From Gammaproteobacteria bacterium (GTDB lineage Bacteria; Pseudomonadota; Gammaproteobacteria; SZUA-229): a stretch of DNA of 64,000 nucleotides. Under the pieces are notes generated by a model. It was not told the origin of the DNA, did no database searches, and saw only the letters and a program-made list of their open reading frames with translations. Shown here piece by piece: positions 45,634 to 56,120 of the stretch. The stretch spans positions 1-64,000 of the forward strand of contig JAOUKV010000012.1 in assembly GCA_029882355.1 (NCBI GenBank). The letters run 5' to 3'. A program made the position numbers and the translations under genes. Position 1 is the first letter of the stretch; every line of letters starts with the position of its first letter.

Positions 45634-46914
45634 TTATGCGTAAACTGGCAAACGCGCGCAAATATCACGCACTTTTTCAACAACATCGTGAATGACTTTT
45701 TCATCAGCATTGCCGTCTTTAATGCTATCGATAATGTCACACATCCAGCTGGCCAGATTTTTTGAATCTTCTTCATTAAAACCACGAGTCGTCATTGCTG
45801 GTGTACCAACACGAATACCGCTGGTCACAAAAGGTGACTGAGGATCATTCGGCACTGCATTTTTATTAACCGTAATGTGAGCACGACCTAAAGCGGCCTC
45901 AACTTCCTTACCAGTCAAACCTTGCCCAACCAGGTCCCAGAGGAACAGGTGATTATCAGTACCGCCAGAGACAACTTTAAAACCACGTTTGATAACCATA
46001 TCAGCCATGGCTTTTGCATTAACAATGACCTGTTTCTGATAAGTTGTAAATTCAGGTTCCAGTGCTTCTTTGAACGCCACTGCTTTTGCAGCAATCACGT
46101 GCATCAAAGGACCACCCTGTGAACCCGGAAAAATGGCCGAGTTTAATTTTTTAGCGATATCTTCATTCTTCATTACTGAATTCGCACCCGCTAAAATGAT
46201 ACCGCCACGAGGTCCGCGTAATGTTTTATGCGTGGTCGATGTCACCACATCCGCCACATCGATTGGATTTGGATATAAGCCTGCTGCAACCAAACCAGCA
46301 ACATGCGCCATATCTACAAACAAATAAGCACCCACAGAATCGGCGATTTGACGGAAACGTTTCCAGTCCATGATGCGTGAATAAGCAGAGAAACCGGCAA
46401 CAATCATTTTAGGCTTGTGCTCATCAGCAAGACGCTGAACTTCATCGTAATCAACTTCACCAGTAGCGTCATTAAGACCGTACTGAACCGCGTTGTAGAT
46501 TTTTCCAGAGAAGCTAACCTTTGAACCATGAGTAAGATGACCACCGTGTGCCAGTGACATACCCAAAACGGTATCGCCCGGCTGGCACAAAGCCATGTAA
46601 ACCGCAGCATTAGCCTGTGAACCAGAATGTGGTTGTACATTGGCATATTCAGCACCAAAAACCTGTTTAACGCGGTCAATCGCTAGCTGTTCAGCAACAT
46701 CCACATTTTCACAACCACCGTAATAGCGGCGTGCAGGATAACCTTCAGCGTATTTATTCGTTAATACTGATCCTTGTGCCTGCATTACTCGGGGACTGGC
46801 ATAATTCTCTGAAGCAATTAATTCAATATGCTCTTCCTGGCGCCGAACTTCGTGCTCCATGGCTGCCCACAATGCTTCGTCATAGCCCTCTATGGTCATT
46901 TCTTTGGAAAACAT
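45634..46914 (-). CDS. glyA: Serine hydroxymethyltransferase
   Basis: 426 residues, PLP-dependent. It interconverts serine and glycine with tetrahydrofolate. Conserved: [33 protein letters not shown], the substrate-binding [18 protein letters not shown], and the PLP lysine in [14 protein letters not shown]. It leads the long leftward run glyA-nrdR-ribD and onward. The spacer to divergent ettA is 268 bases, in which I found no glycine riboswitch. Confidence 0.97.
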   Translation of the reverse strand: MFSKEMTIEGYDEALWAAMEHEVRRQEEHIELIASENYASPRVMQAQGSVLTNKYAEGYPARRYYGGCENVDVAEQLAIDRVKQVFGAEYANVQPHSGSQANAAVYMALCQPGDTVLGMSLAHGGHLTHGSKVSFSGKIYNAVQYGLNDATGEVDYDEVQRLADEHKPKMIVAGFSAYSRIMDWKRFRQIADSVGAYLFVDMAHVAGLVAAGLYPNPIDVADVVTSTTHKTLRGPRGGIILAGANSVMKNEDIAKKLNSAIFPGSQGGPLMHVIAAKAVAFKEALEPEFTTYQKQVIVNAKAMADMVIKRGFKVVSGGTDNHLFLWDLVGQGLTGKEVEAALGRAHITVNKNAVPNDPQSPFVTSGIRVGTPAMTTRGFNEEDSKNLASWMCDIIDSIKDGNADEKVIHDVVEKVRDICARLPVYA

Positions 46915-47121
46915 CTCTACTCCCGATTAATCTAGATTCTGAATAAGTAACTTAAAAGCTACCGTTGAAAGGCCGGCAATATTAACAAAAAGCAGCCCTG
47001 ACTGCATGTATTTTGATTAAAAAGCGTCCAGAAACCAGTGATTTACCGTCACTTAAGCCCCATTTTTCTTTTCAGCTAAATAAGAAAGCACTTAATTAGC
47101 TTTTTGATTACATATCCGGCC

Positions 47122-47149
47122 TTTAATCTTTGTGCTTTCCCGATATAAT
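47122..47149 (+). promoter_or_regulatory. Probable ettA promoter
   Basis: TATAAT at 47144-47149 is preceded at 16 bases by TTTAAT (47122-47127), a fair -10/-35 pair. It starts transcription about 30 bases before the ettA ATG. Confidence 0.55.
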
Positions 47150-47182
47150 TCGGACACAATCAATCAAGTGGCAAACTGAAAT

Positions 47183-48847
47183 ATGGCTCAATATATCTAC
47201 ACGATGAATGGTGTCGGCAAGGTAGTACCACCAAAAAAGGAAATCCTCAAAGACATCAGCCTGAACTTCTTCCCCGGCGCAAAAATCGGCGTACTCGGCT
47301 ACAACGGTGCCGGTAAATCAACATTGCTGCGCATCATGGCGGGTGTTGATACCGATTACATCGGCGAAGCCCGCCCCGCCAAAGATATTCGCATTGGCTA
47401 CTTATCTCAGGAACCACAGCTGGATGACAGCAAAGATGTACGTGCCAACGTAGAAGAAGGTTTGAGCGAAATAAAAAATGCCCATGAACAGCTAGAAGCG
47501 GTGTACGCCGCTTATGCCGAACCGGATGCCGATTTTGATGCTCTCGCCACCGAACAGGCGCGACTGGAGAATATTTTGCAGGCAGCCGATGCCCATAATC
47601 TGGACCGAATCATGGAAGTGGCCGCCGATGCACTGCGCCTGCCACCCTGGGATGCCGATGTCAGCAAGCTCTCCGGTGGTGAACGCCGTCGAGTTGCCCT
47701 GTGCAAATTATTGCTGTCTTCGCCTGATATGCTAATTCTCGACGAGCCAACTAATCATCTGGATGCTGAATCTGTCGCCTGGCTGGAACGCTTCCTCAAG
47801 GATTTTCAGGGTACTGTTGTCGCTGTCACCCATGACCGTTACTTCCTCGATAATGTCGCTGGCTGGATTCTTGAACTGGATCGTGGTCATGGTATCCCCT
47901 GGGAAGGCAATTACTCCTCCTGGCTGGAACAGAAAGATCAACGACTGGCCATAGAGGAAAACAAAGAAGCGGGCCGCCAGAAAGCAATCAAAGCCGAACT
48001 AGAATGGGTTAATTCCAATCCCAAAGCACGTCAGGCCAAAAGTAAGGCACGTATGCAACGTTTTGAAGAACTCTCTTCCAGTGATTACCAGAAACGTAGC
48101 GAAACTAAATCTTTATATATTCCACCTGGTGAACGCCTTGGTGAAAAAGTTATTGAAGCTAAGCACATCAGCAAAAAATATGGTGATAAGCTGCTCTATG
48201 AAGACCTGAGTTTTAGACTGCCTCGTGGCGGCATTGTTGGAATTATTGGTGCCAACGGTGCAGGTAAAACCACCCTGTTCCGCATGCTTACCGGTGAAGA
48301 AACTCCCGATAGCGGCACCTTTGAAGTGGGTGAATCGGTTCAGATTGGATACGTCGATCAGTCACGTGATAGCCTGGACGGCAGCAAAACGGTTTGGCAG
48401 GAAATCTCCGATGGTCTCGATAACATCACCATCGGTAATTACACCGTGCCATCACGTGGCTACGTCAGTCGCTTCAATTTCAAAGGTGAAGCTCAGCAAA
48501 AATTCATCAAGGATTTATCAGGTGGTGAACGTAACCGGGTGCATCTCGCCAAACTACTCAAGAGTGGCGGTAACTTGTTACTGCTTGATGAGCCAACCAA
48601 TGATCTTGACGTTGAAACCCTACGTGCTCTGGAAGAAGCCATTCTCGACTTCCCTGGCTGCGTAGTTGTGATCTCACATGATCGCTGGTTCCTCGACCGA
48701 ATCGCGACACATATCCTTGCCTTTGAAGGCGATAGCAAAGCGGTCTGGTTTGAAGGTAATTATTCAGATTATGAAGCAGACAGGAAACTACGAATGGGTG
48801 ATGAAGCGATCAACCCGCATCGCATTAAATTTAAAAAACTGGCTTAA
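47183..48847 (+). CDS. ettA: Energy-dependent translational throttle protein EttA (ABC-F ATPase)
   Basis: 554 residues, two fused ABC domains without membrane segments. Domain 1 has Walker [10 protein letters not shown], signature [15 protein letters not shown] and Walker [13 protein letters not shown]. Domain 2 has [24 protein letters not shown] and [12 protein letters not shown]. The linker and arm between them (about 240-320) contact tRNA in the E site. EttA gates the first elongation steps depending on the ATP/ADP ratio. It is monocistronic, between divergent glyA and the convergent chemosensory cluster. Confidence 0.95.
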   Translation: MAQYIYTMNGVGKVVPPKKEILKDISLNFFPGAKIGVLGYNGAGKSTLLRIMAGVDTDYIGEARPAKDIRIGYLSQEPQLDDSKDVRANVEEGLSEIKNAHEQLEAVYAAYAEPDADFDALATEQARLENILQAADAHNLDRIMEVAADALRLPPWDADVSKLSGGERRRVALCKLLLSSPDMLILDEPTNHLDAESVAWLERFLKDFQGTVVAVTHDRYFLDNVAGWILELDRGHGIPWEGNYSSWLEQKDQRLAIEENKEAGRQKAIKAELEWVNSNPKARQAKSKARMQRFEELSSSDYQKRSETKSLYIPPGERLGEKVIEAKHISKKYGDKLLYEDLSFRLPRGGIVGIIGANGAGKTTLFRMLTGEETPDSGTFEVGESVQIGYVDQSRDSLDGSKTVWQEISDGLDNITIGNYTVPSRGYVSRFNFKGEAQQKFIKDLSGGERNRVHLAKLLKSGGNLLLLDEPTNDLDVETLRALEEAILDFPGCVVVISHDRWFLDRIATHILAFEGDSKAVWFEGNYSDYEADRKLRMGDEAINPHRIKFKKLA

Positions 48848-48860
48848 AAGGACTTTTAAG

Positions 48861-48880
48861 AAAAATCGGGCAGAGCCGAT
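48861..48880 (-). terminator. Terminator of the leftward chemosensory operon
   Basis: Read on the minus strand, ATCGG-CTCTGC-CCGAT forms a 5-bp GC-rich hairpin followed by TTTTT (48865-48861), immediately after the stop codon of the REC gene. A second small palindrome, CTTAAAAG / CTTTTAAG (48843-48860), covers the ettA stop. Confidence 0.55.
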
Positions 48881-49959
48881 CAAACAACCAGCTTTTTCCT
48901 GACATATTTGATATATGCTTCCATATGCTTTATCAATGCGTCCTCATGCATGCTATCAACAAGATGAAAATCACCATCAATAATATGAGTTAAATCAGGC
49001 CATAGATCGGCTTCTTCATCAACAACCTTACTAACCTCTACTTTACCCGGCTGACTATAACCGGCCACCTTATTACCTAACCTGATCTCTCTTGCTTCTT
49101 TCAAAGCCATATCGGCTTGCTTGCATATATCAACAAAATTTAGTTTTTTATTATCGCAATCTGCAGAAGAATAGCCAAAAACAAGTTCCTTTCTAAGCGT
49201 TCTTCCATTAATTTCAAAAACTAATTTTTTCAAACATTCACATAAACGCTCGACTGCAAGTTTAGTATTGTGAGCATCGGCATATAACAATACTGCAAAC
49301 TTATTTTCACCAATACGTGTTGCAATATCTCTTTCTCGTAACACACTGCTAATTCGCTTCACCAGTGAAACTATAATTTGCCTGACTGATTTACTGTCAA
49401 TTTCTTTCTTGATTTCCTCGATATTGGCAATCTCAATTTGCACTACAGAAAACTCTTCTTTTGTTTCCTGGGAAACAGCCAGAGCTTCTCTACCCATATT
49501 CTGAAATCCACTGGGAGTAACAAAGACTTGCTGAGAACGGTCAGCATGATCTTCTGCTCTTCGATGTGGACTAGAATTTGAACGCGCACGGCTCAATAAG
49601 TCCATCGCATCAAAAGGTTTACCAATAAAATCTGTCGCGCCAATATCAAAAACAGCGCGTTTACCTCCAGGAGAATCTGATTGCCCTGTTACCATTATTA
49701 CCGGCAAGGATGATATTCGCTGCTCATCTGATTCTCTAATTTTCAGCAACAGCTGCATGCCATTCATTACTGGCATCTGCAAGTCAGAAAAAACGACTTT
49801 GACATTTTCATTTTCGCTGATGACATTCCACGCTTCACCACCATCTTTAGCGGTGTGAACAACAAATTCTTCCTGCAACATTTTTTTCGCGGTTGCAAGA
49901 ATTGTTGCCGAATCATCAACAACAAGAATCTCGTTTTTATTATCTCCCTGACTGCTCAT
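48880..49959 (-). CDS. Response regulator with degenerate GGDEF domain
   Basis: 359 residues. The N-terminal receiver (about 11-130) has the acidic pair in ILVVDDSATI, phospho-Asp in VVFSDLQMPVMNG and Lys in FIGKPFD. After a linker comes a GGDEF-like domain (about 165-290) where the signature position reads RIGENKFAVLLY instead of GGDEF, so c-di-GMP synthesis is not expected. A C-terminal extension (about 300-359) is of unknown type. It is last in the chemosensory run, behind cheW, and may be an output or a phosphate sink of CheA. Confidence 0.8.
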   Translation of the reverse strand: MSSQGDNKNEILVVDDSATILATAKKMLQEEFVVHTAKDGGEAWNVISENENVKVVFSDLQMPVMNGMQLLLKIRESDEQRISSLPVIMVTGQSDSPGGKRAVFDIGATDFIGKPFDAMDLLSRARSNSSPHRRAEDHADRSQQVFVTPSGFQNMGREALAVSQETKEEFSVVQIEIANIEEIKKEIDSKSVRQIIVSLVKRISSVLRERDIATRIGENKFAVLLYADAHNTKLAVERLCECLKKLVFEINGRTLRKELVFGYSSADCDNKKLNFVDICKQADMALKEAREIRLGNKVAGYSQPGKVEVSKVVDEEADLWPDLTHIIDGDFHLVDSMHEDALIKHMEAYIKYVRKKLVV

Positions 49960-50037
49960 ACACTACTCACAAAATAGTTCAATCTACATAAAAGTTTTAC
50001 AGACTATATTTATCAACACATTATGTGTTATTGATTA

Positions 50038-50538
50038 TTAACCAATATCTTCAAGCACGCCAACATTAATCAACTCATCAATATCCAGTAAAATAATCAT
50101 TTTATTATTGATGGTTGCCAAACCTTTGATAAATTCCATATTAACGCTACCACCTACTTCAGGAGCATCATTAATACTATCCGCGGTGATATTATAAACA
50201 TCAGAAACAGCGTCAACGACCATACCAATAGTTCGCTCACCCTTATCATGCTCAACTTTCACCACAACTATCACTGTTTCAGCATTAAATTCAGCCTTGT
50301 CCAGATGAAAGCGTTTTCTTAAATCAAAAATTGGTACAACCACACCACGAAGATTGACCACACCCAACACGTAATCGGGTGCATTAGGAATGGAGGTTGC
50401 GCTATCCCAACCTCTTATCTCCTGGACACGTAAAATATCTACTCCGTACTCCTCATCCGCCAGCATGAACGTAAGATACTGGTCTGTGCCGGACTCCATT
50501 TCCATAGAAGTACCATTTACATCTATTGCTGCATTCAT
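50038..50538 (-). CDS. cheW: Chemotaxis coupling protein CheW
   Basis: 166 residues, SH3-like CheW fold: YLTFMLADEEYGVDILRVQ, then PDYVLGVVNLRGVVVPIFDLR and GMVVDAVSDVYNI. It links receptors to CheA. It sits 61 bases behind the receptor gene and precedes the REC gene. Confidence 0.94.
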   Translation of the reverse strand: MNAAIDVNGTSMEMESGTDQYLTFMLADEEYGVDILRVQEIRGWDSATSIPNAPDYVLGVVNLRGVVVPIFDLRKRFHLDKAEFNAETVIVVVKVEHDKGERTIGMVVDAVSDVYNITADSINDAPEVGGSVNMEFIKGLATINNKMIILLDIDELINVGVLEDIG

Positions 50539-50599
50539 AATTTTTTCTCCACTCTCAATCTACACGCTACATTTCATCACTCTGAGACACTACTTTTAA

Positions 50600-52705
50600 T
50601 TAAAAATCCTGCCATTCACTGTCGTCATTTTTATGAGGCAGAGTAACTTTCTTGTTTGATGTGCTCGCTGGTATATTAGAAAGTTTTGGTGCTGAAGCAG
50701 ACGACACTGTCTGCCGCCCTTCATGGCTTACACCTTTATGCTTCGCATAATCACTCTCATTCAATTTAAAGAATGATACCAGAGCATCCAGCTCCTGTGC
50801 CTGTGCGCCCATGGCCTCACTTGCTGCCGCTGCTTCTTCTACCAATGATGCATTTTGTTGCGTCATCTCATCCATTTGTAACAGAGCTATATTAACCTGA
50901 TTAATACCATCGGATTGCTCTTTACTGGCAGCTGCAATTTCAGCAACGATGTCACTGACTTTCTTCACTGAATCCACAATTTCAGAAAGAGCACCACCTG
51001 ATTCACTAACCAGTTTTGAGCCATTTTCAACTTTCTCTACGCTATTTTTAATCAGCCCCTTGATCTCTTTCGCAGCAGTTGCACTACGACCAGCCAGATT
51101 ACGTACTTCACTGGCTACCACTGCAAAACCGCGACCCTGCTCACCCGCACGCGCAGCCTCAACTGCCGCATTTAAAGCCAGCAGGTTAGTCTGGAAGGCG
51201 ATTTCATCAATCACACCAATAATGTCTGCAATCTGTTTGCTGGCCGCATTAATTTCACCCATAGCGGTGACTGCCTCACCGACAACCTTACCACCCAAGT
51301 CTGCCTGCTCACGCGCAGCCATCGCCAGCTGATTAGCATGCTGTGCATTTTCGGAGTTCTGGTTCACAGTACCGGTCATTTCTTCCATACTGGAAGCGAC
51401 TTCTTCAAGACTGGAAGCCTGTTCCTGGGTACGCTGACTCAAGTTGGCATTACCCTGTGATACCTGCTCGGAAGCCACACTAACTTCACTGGCGCCCGAC
51501 TTAATACCAGAGATAATTTCCAGCAGTTTCTGAATAGTCTGACCAATCGAGCCATAAACACCGACAGCATTGTTATCAATCTTGATATCCAAATCACCAT
51601 TAGCCATCGACTCGGATATGGTCATCAATTCAGCAGGGTCACGACCTAATTGCGTATTCACACTACGCAGAATCATAATGCCCATAAACGTTGAAATAAT
51701 TACCGCAATAATAATAACGAAGATAATCATAGTATTCGCAAAATCGATAACTGGGGCGATCGTTTCTTTTTCAGTTTCAACGATCTGGTCACCCGTTGCT
51801 TCGACTTTAACCAGTGTTTCCAGCATGGTTGCGGCAATTTTTTCGTAATTATCACGCGCAGTGGCATAGGTCTTAAATATTACAGATGCCTCGGCAAAGT
51901 CTGTTTTATGTTTACTAACCGCCTGGATTAAAGCGCTACTATAACTTTGCCCCTTGTAATTACCCTCGGGCACACGGGTTTTCTTGAAGCTGGGATGAGC
52001 AATCATGCCCTCGCTGGCTTCATCCAGCATCTCATTACCTACTTTGATACCTGCCAGTGATTCCTGCACATCCTTAAAAGCCAGCATGCGGCGATAAAAA
52101 TACATAGCCTTCAGCATACCAATCTGGGATTCCATGGCACCATCAGCCGCTGCCCATTTCTGCTCCAGCCCTGAATTCCAGCTGATGGTCTTATTTGGGT
52201 TGTTTTCCAGTTCCTCAACCGCGCCATCACCCAGTACCTCGGCGTGTGACATCAATACCTCAAAGGCATGGAAGTTATCTGCTAGACGCTGATCAACAGC
52301 AGAGAATTTTTCAAATTCTGAAACCACTCGTTCAGCTGCCGCCCGGTAATCATGCTCAGCCTCGATGAGATCCCTGACGATTGCGTCACTCAGCAAGCCT
52401 GCATCTCTTGCCCCCTGTAGTGATTCTTCAGCGTCTTTGACAAAAGCCTTCATCTCATCATGGGCAGTATCCATATTTGCTATACCGGCAAACATCTCTT
52501 CTATCACCAGCATTTCGGCCTGCGTTTTAATCGAGCCATTCATGGCCCCATCAGCAGTATCCCAGGCGGGTCCGGTTAAATATTCCAGTGACTCACTCAG
52601 CTTATTAACCCCAAAATAGCCGGTAATACCACAAACCAGCACCAGTGCCGTTAGTACTAAAAACGCGGCTCCAATTTTAGATGACATTCTCATATTCAGA
52701 TTCAT
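50600..52705 (-). CDS. Methyl-accepting chemotaxis protein
   Basis: 701 residues. One helix (about 12-32), a large periplasmic domain (about 33-325), a second helix (about 326-348), HAMP (about 350-402) and a signalling coiled coil with the hairpin tip [19 protein letters not shown]. Methylation-type Glu/Gln heptads are visible ([17 protein letters not shown]). The periplasmic part shows an apparent internal repeat: [12 protein letters not shown] (near 50) and [12 protein letters not shown] (near 185). The C-terminus EWQDF fits the W-x-x-F tether that recruits CheR/CheB. It is the only receptor of the cluster. Confidence 0.94.
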   Translation of the reverse strand: MNLNMRMSSKIGAAFLVLTALVLVCGITGYFGVNKLSESLEYLTGPAWDTADGAMNGSIKTQAEMLVIEEMFAGIANMDTAHDEMKAFVKDAEESLQGARDAGLLSDAIVRDLIEAEHDYRAAAERVVSEFEKFSAVDQRLADNFHAFEVLMSHAEVLGDGAVEELENNPNKTISWNSGLEQKWAAADGAMESQIGMLKAMYFYRRMLAFKDVQESLAGIKVGNEMLDEASEGMIAHPSFKKTRVPEGNYKGQSYSSALIQAVSKHKTDFAEASVIFKTYATARDNYEKIAATMLETLVKVEATGDQIVETEKETIAPVIDFANTMIIFVIIIAVIISTFMGIMILRSVNTQLGRDPAELMTISESMANGDLDIKIDNNAVGVYGSIGQTIQKLLEIISGIKSGASEVSVASEQVSQGNANLSQRTQEQASSLEEVASSMEEMTGTVNQNSENAQHANQLAMAAREQADLGGKVVGEAVTAMGEINAASKQIADIIGVIDEIAFQTNLLALNAAVEAARAGEQGRGFAVVASEVRNLAGRSATAAKEIKGLIKNSVEKVENGSKLVSESGGALSEIVDSVKKVSDIVAEIAAASKEQSDGINQVNIALLQMDEMTQQNASLVEEAAAASEAMGAQAQELDALVSFFKLNESDYAKHKGVSHEGRQTVSSASAPKLSNIPASTSNKKVTLPHKNDDSEWQDF

Positions 52706-52837
52706 GATCTTTCCCTCACCTTATATTCTTAGTGTTAATTATGTTTACAACTATTCCAATTTATTCGTTTTATCTCAAAAGTATAATCTACAAGCAAATT
52801 TACACACGCAATTTTAATGTGAATAATCACGTATTTA

Positions 52838-53425
52838 TTAGAAAAGCTCTATGCCACCCTCTCCCATGGAGCTCTGTTTTACTGGGTTTTCTTTTTTCAA
52901 ATCCTCACTGACTTTGGCGATATCTGCCTTCATCACTGACAAAATCTGTTCAGCTTCACCCTCTGCTGTTTTTTTCAGTTCATCAACATTCTGATTAACT
53001 CGATCAAACAAATGTTCAAGATTTTCTGAACGGGTACCACAGTGGGTAACCAGCTGCTGCACAATATCCTCGAACTGGAAAGAACGAACTACGGTAGTAA
53101 TATTCTGATTAATCATCTTGCTCAAGGCATGATAGGCCTGCTGCTGCTTTGCGCTTTCAGCATCATCATTCGCAACAGACATTTGTAGCACCAATTCATT
53201 TTGCTCTTTTAGTTGTCCACTCAGACTATTCAGACTCTGCATTAATGTCGTAATTGCATCATTTACTACCGATCCCATCTGAGATAGTTCATCACTGATC
53301 TCAGCATGCTCACGCTTTATCAAAACATACAATTCACCCTCCAGATCATATAATAATGACTGGATATCAGAGGATTTATTCTGCTTTACGCTCACGCCAT
53401 ATCTCTTTGTAATTTGAAATTGCAC
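52838..53425 (-). CDS. CheZ-like protein (candidate CheY-P phosphatase)
   Basis: 195 residues, almost entirely helical and acidic. The central motif FQFEDIVQQLV (about 116-126) places D120 and Q124 in the D-x3-Q spacing of CheZ (QDFQDLTGQ in E. coli), where these residues dephosphorylate CheY. A long coiled-coil hairpin would precede it (about 25-110). Overall similarity to classical CheZ is low. Its position between cheB and the receptor gene supports a chemosensory role. No other CheZ, CheC or CheX is present in the cluster. Confidence 0.6.
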   Translation of the reverse strand: MQFQITKRYGVSVKQNKSSDIQSLLYDLEGELYVLIKREHAEISDELSQMGSVVNDAITTLMQSLNSLSGQLKEQNELVLQMSVANDDAESAKQQQAYHALSKMINQNITTVVRSFQFEDIVQQLVTHCGTRSENLEHLFDRVNQNVDELKKTAEGEAEQILSVMKADIAKVSEDLKKENPVKQSSMGEGGIELF

Positions 53426-53446
53426 ATCAAATCATACTCTTCATTG

Positions 53447-54532
53447 TTATTTTTGTTCACTAATCAGTGACAGAATCTTTTGAGCTATTTTACTCAAAGG
53501 TAACACATAATCTGCTGCTTCGAGCTTAACGGCCTCACCGGGCATACCCCAGACAACACTACTATTTTCATCCTGAGCAATGGTTTTTGAACCTGAATCG
53601 TGCATTTGTTTTAAACCGCGAGCACCATCAGCACCCATACCAGTTAATAACACACCTACCGCATTATCACCAGCAGCCTCCTCCACCGAACGAAACATCA
53701 CATCAACAGAAGGTTTATGCCGATTACAGGGCTCACCATCATCAAGTCTGATGTAGTAACGCGCACCTTCACGAACCAATATCAGGTGCTTGTCGCCAGG
53801 CGCAATATAGGCGTGGCCCGGTAACACATGCTGACCATCTTCAGCTTCACATACCGCCATTGGTGAAAGACTATTCATACGCGCGGAAAATGCAGTACTA
53901 AAAGCCTTAGGTATATGCTGAGCTATCACAATAGCTGGCGAGTCTGGCCGCATACCGATCAAAACTTCTTTGATTGCCTCAGTCCCGCCCGTCGAAGCAC
54001 CAATCGCAATAATTTTTTCAGTTGTTTTTAATTTCCCCTGCGGCTTACTTTTACGCAACTTATTCAGCGACTCAATCGATTTACGGTGCATCATTGTTAT
54101 TTCAGACAATTCAGATGAGTTAGGCAAAATTTTAGCGTGCGCTGCTACCTTTACCTTTTCAATGATTTCTTCTGAATAATTACTCAGTTCATGCGCGATA
54201 TCAATTTTTGGCTTGCTGATATAGTCAACCGCACCAATACTCAATGCTTCTAGAGCAATATCAGCACCTTTTTGTGTTAGTGAAGAAATCATCACTACCG
54301 GCATTGGCCGCAATCTCATTACATTACGCAGAAAACTAATACCATCCATTTTTGGCATTTCAACATCCAGCGTTAACACATCAGGGTGCAGTTTTTTGAT
54401 TTTATCTCTAGCGATATAAGGATCCATTGCCGTGCCGACAACTTCAATTTCTTTATCCGAAGATAATATCTCCGTTAATATCTTTCGAACAACAGCAGAG
54501 TCATCAACAATTAAAACGGTAATTTTTTTCAT
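53447..54532 (-). CDS. cheB: Protein-glutamate methylesterase CheB
   Basis: 361 residues. A receiver (about 4-125: VLIVDDSAVVRKIL, DVLTLDVEMPKMDG) and a C-terminal methylesterase (about 170-358) with the Ser in IGASTGGTEAI, His in AQHIPKAFS and Asp in GMGADGARGLKQM. It demethylates and deamidates receptor glutamates after CheA phosphorylation. It follows cheD by about 33 bases. Confidence 0.96.
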   Translation of the reverse strand: MKKITVLIVDDSAVVRKILTEILSSDKEIEVVGTAMDPYIARDKIKKLHPDVLTLDVEMPKMDGISFLRNVMRLRPMPVVMISSLTQKGADIALEALSIGAVDYISKPKIDIAHELSNYSEEIIEKVKVAAHAKILPNSSELSEITMMHRKSIESLNKLRKSKPQGKLKTTEKIIAIGASTGGTEAIKEVLIGMRPDSPAIVIAQHIPKAFSTAFSARMNSLSPMAVCEAEDGQHVLPGHAYIAPGDKHLILVREGARYYIRLDDGEPCNRHKPSVDVMFRSVEEAAGDNAVGVLLTGMGADGARGLKQMHDSGSKTIAQDENSSVVWGMPGEAVKLEAADYVLPLSKIAQKILSLISEQK

Positions 54533-54565
54533 AGCATGTTTGCAAAGTCGTATCTTTTAGCCCAG

Positions 54566-55231
54566 CTAAAAAAGATCAACTTTACCTTCAACTTTTTTCT
54601 CATTAAGACTATTAACGTATTCCAGCTCTCTTCTTCTAAGAGTGTCATTATGTAACGCATTAAGTCGTTTAACACGTACTCTTCCTGTTAAAGGAAAATA
54701 CTGAATTTTACGTGGCCATGGTCCTCTGGTATCTTCAGATTCAACATTTAAACCCTCTGTTTGCAAATAGTGTTTGACGAAATCAACATTTTTACCACCA
54801 ATATCGGTATTAATACTCAGGACTTTGCCACCGCCAAACAATTTAACTTCAAGGTTTTTTCTTTTTCCACCACCCGCAAGAATAACGTTGATTAAACGTT
54901 CCATTGCAACATTACCGTAGCGAGTTTCAGCACTAACCGGTGTATTCTCCCAGGCAGAAGAAGTCGTTCTTGCTCGATTATCAGGTAACATAAAGTGATT
55001 CATTCCACCAATGCCACTGACTCTGTCGCGAATACAGGCTGAAACACAAGAACCTAAAACAGTGGTAATTAACTCCCCATGCAAAGAAACATAAAACTCT
55101 CCCGGTAAAATTTTCGCCGCAAAAATATCGTGTTTGGTATCCCAATAACGATTGATATGCCCAAAACCTTGAAGCATGGGTGGGGCATTAGCCATATCCA
55201 CAGAAGTATTTCGATAGATAGGTTTATTCAT
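54566..55231 (-). CDS. cheD: Chemoreceptor glutamine deamidase CheD
   Basis: About 221 residues from ATG 55231, overlapping the cheR stop by ATGA; the longer frame to 55318 lies within cheR. The catalytic Cys and His are in TVLGSCVSACIRD and GGMNHFMLP, with Thr in the conserved GGKVLSINTDIG region. CheD deamidates receptor glutamines to provide methylation sites. The chemosensory run is cheR-cheD-cheB. Confidence 0.94.
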   Translation of the reverse strand: MNKPIYRNTSVDMANAPPMLQGFGHINRYWDTKHDIFAAKILPGEFYVSLHGELITTVLGSCVSACIRDRVSGIGGMNHFMLPDNRARTTSSAWENTPVSAETRYGNVAMERLINVILAGGGKRKNLEVKLFGGGKVLSINTDIGGKNVDFVKHYLQTEGLNVESEDTRGPWPRKIQYFPLTGRVRVKRLNALHNDTLRRRELEYVNSLNEKKVEGKVDLF

Positions 55232-56109
55232 CGTATTTTCCTGTGAATCGTGCGGCCAACTGTAGCAAAGCGCTGAGTTAAACCAAACAGACTTTCGGAA
55301 TGACCTACGAATAAACAACCCTCATCATCCAGGTAATCGGCAAAATTATTGAGCAACTCAATACGCGTATCCCGGTCAAAATAAATAGTAACATTACGAC
55401 AAAAAATAATATCAAAAGGTCCTTTCATGGGCCATTTATCAGTAAGATTTAGTTTGCGATACGTCACCATGTCTTTTATTTCATCAACTACCTTTATCTC
55501 ATTTTCATTTATGCCACGACCCATTTTTAACCAACGCTTGCGTCGTTCAATTGATATTTCTTTAACGTGATCTTTAGGATATACAGCTGTTTTTGCCACT
55601 TCTAAAATATTGGAATCTAAATCAGTTGCCAGAATTTTTACATCCCAACGTTCAATATCAGGAATACATTCCTTTAGTACCATGGCTATTGAATAAGGCT
55701 CTCTACCAGACGAACAACCTGCAGACCAGATTCTTAGACGCGGCTGGGATGCTGAACTTTTTTTACCAATCAACTCAGGCAGCAATGTATGCGCCATAAA
55801 TTCAAAATGATGGTTTTCACGAAAAAAGGAAGTGACGTTCGTGGTTATAGAATTAATGAAGTGTGTTCGCTCATCTTTATTCCCACCGTCTTCCTCTCCA
55901 TCTTTTAGAAGAGAGCAATAAGATTTAAAATCTTTTAAACCCAGAGCACGTAACCGTTTAACAAGTCGGCCATAAATCAATTCTCTCTTACCTGAAGACA
56001 AGCTAATACCCGCTATTTCACCAGCCAGTTTACTCAGGTAAGTAAAATCTTTATCCGTAAATAAATACTCCTTTCTATAACCCGCCTGATTGCTTGTCGT
56101 TTCAGCCAT
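55228..56109 (-). CDS. cheR: Chemotaxis protein methyltransferase CheR
   Basis: 293 residues. The N-terminal helical domain (about 15-85) is followed by a SAM-dependent methyltransferase domain with VTSFFREN, LRIWSAGCSSGREPYSIAM, ILATDLDSNILEVA and FDIIFCRNVTIYF. It methylates receptor glutamates; the W-x-x-F tail of the cluster's receptor is its expected docking site. It is coupled to cheD. Confidence 0.96.
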   Translation of the reverse strand: MAETTSNQAGYRKEYLFTDKDFTYLSKLAGEIAGISLSSGKRELIYGRLVKRLRALGLKDFKSYCSLLKDGEEDGGNKDERTHFINSITTNVTSFFRENHHFEFMAHTLLPELIGKKSSASQPRLRIWSAGCSSGREPYSIAMVLKECIPDIERWDVKILATDLDSNILEVAKTAVYPKDHVKEISIERRKRWLKMGRGINENEIKVVDEIKDMVTYRKLNLTDKWPMKGPFDIIFCRNVTIYFDRDTRIELLNNFADYLDDEGCLFVGHSESLFGLTQRFATVGRTIHRKIR

Positions 56110-56120
56110 CTAAATGTGCC

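Noticed and set aside
46915-47182. Glycine riboswitch or other leader element before glyA
   Set aside because: The spacer is AT-rich without the paired conserved cores of a glycine riboswitch; only an ettA promoter could be supported.
55232-55318. N-terminal extension of cheD
   Set aside because: It lies within the 3' end of cheR and does not resemble CheD; ATG 55231 is coupled to the cheR stop.
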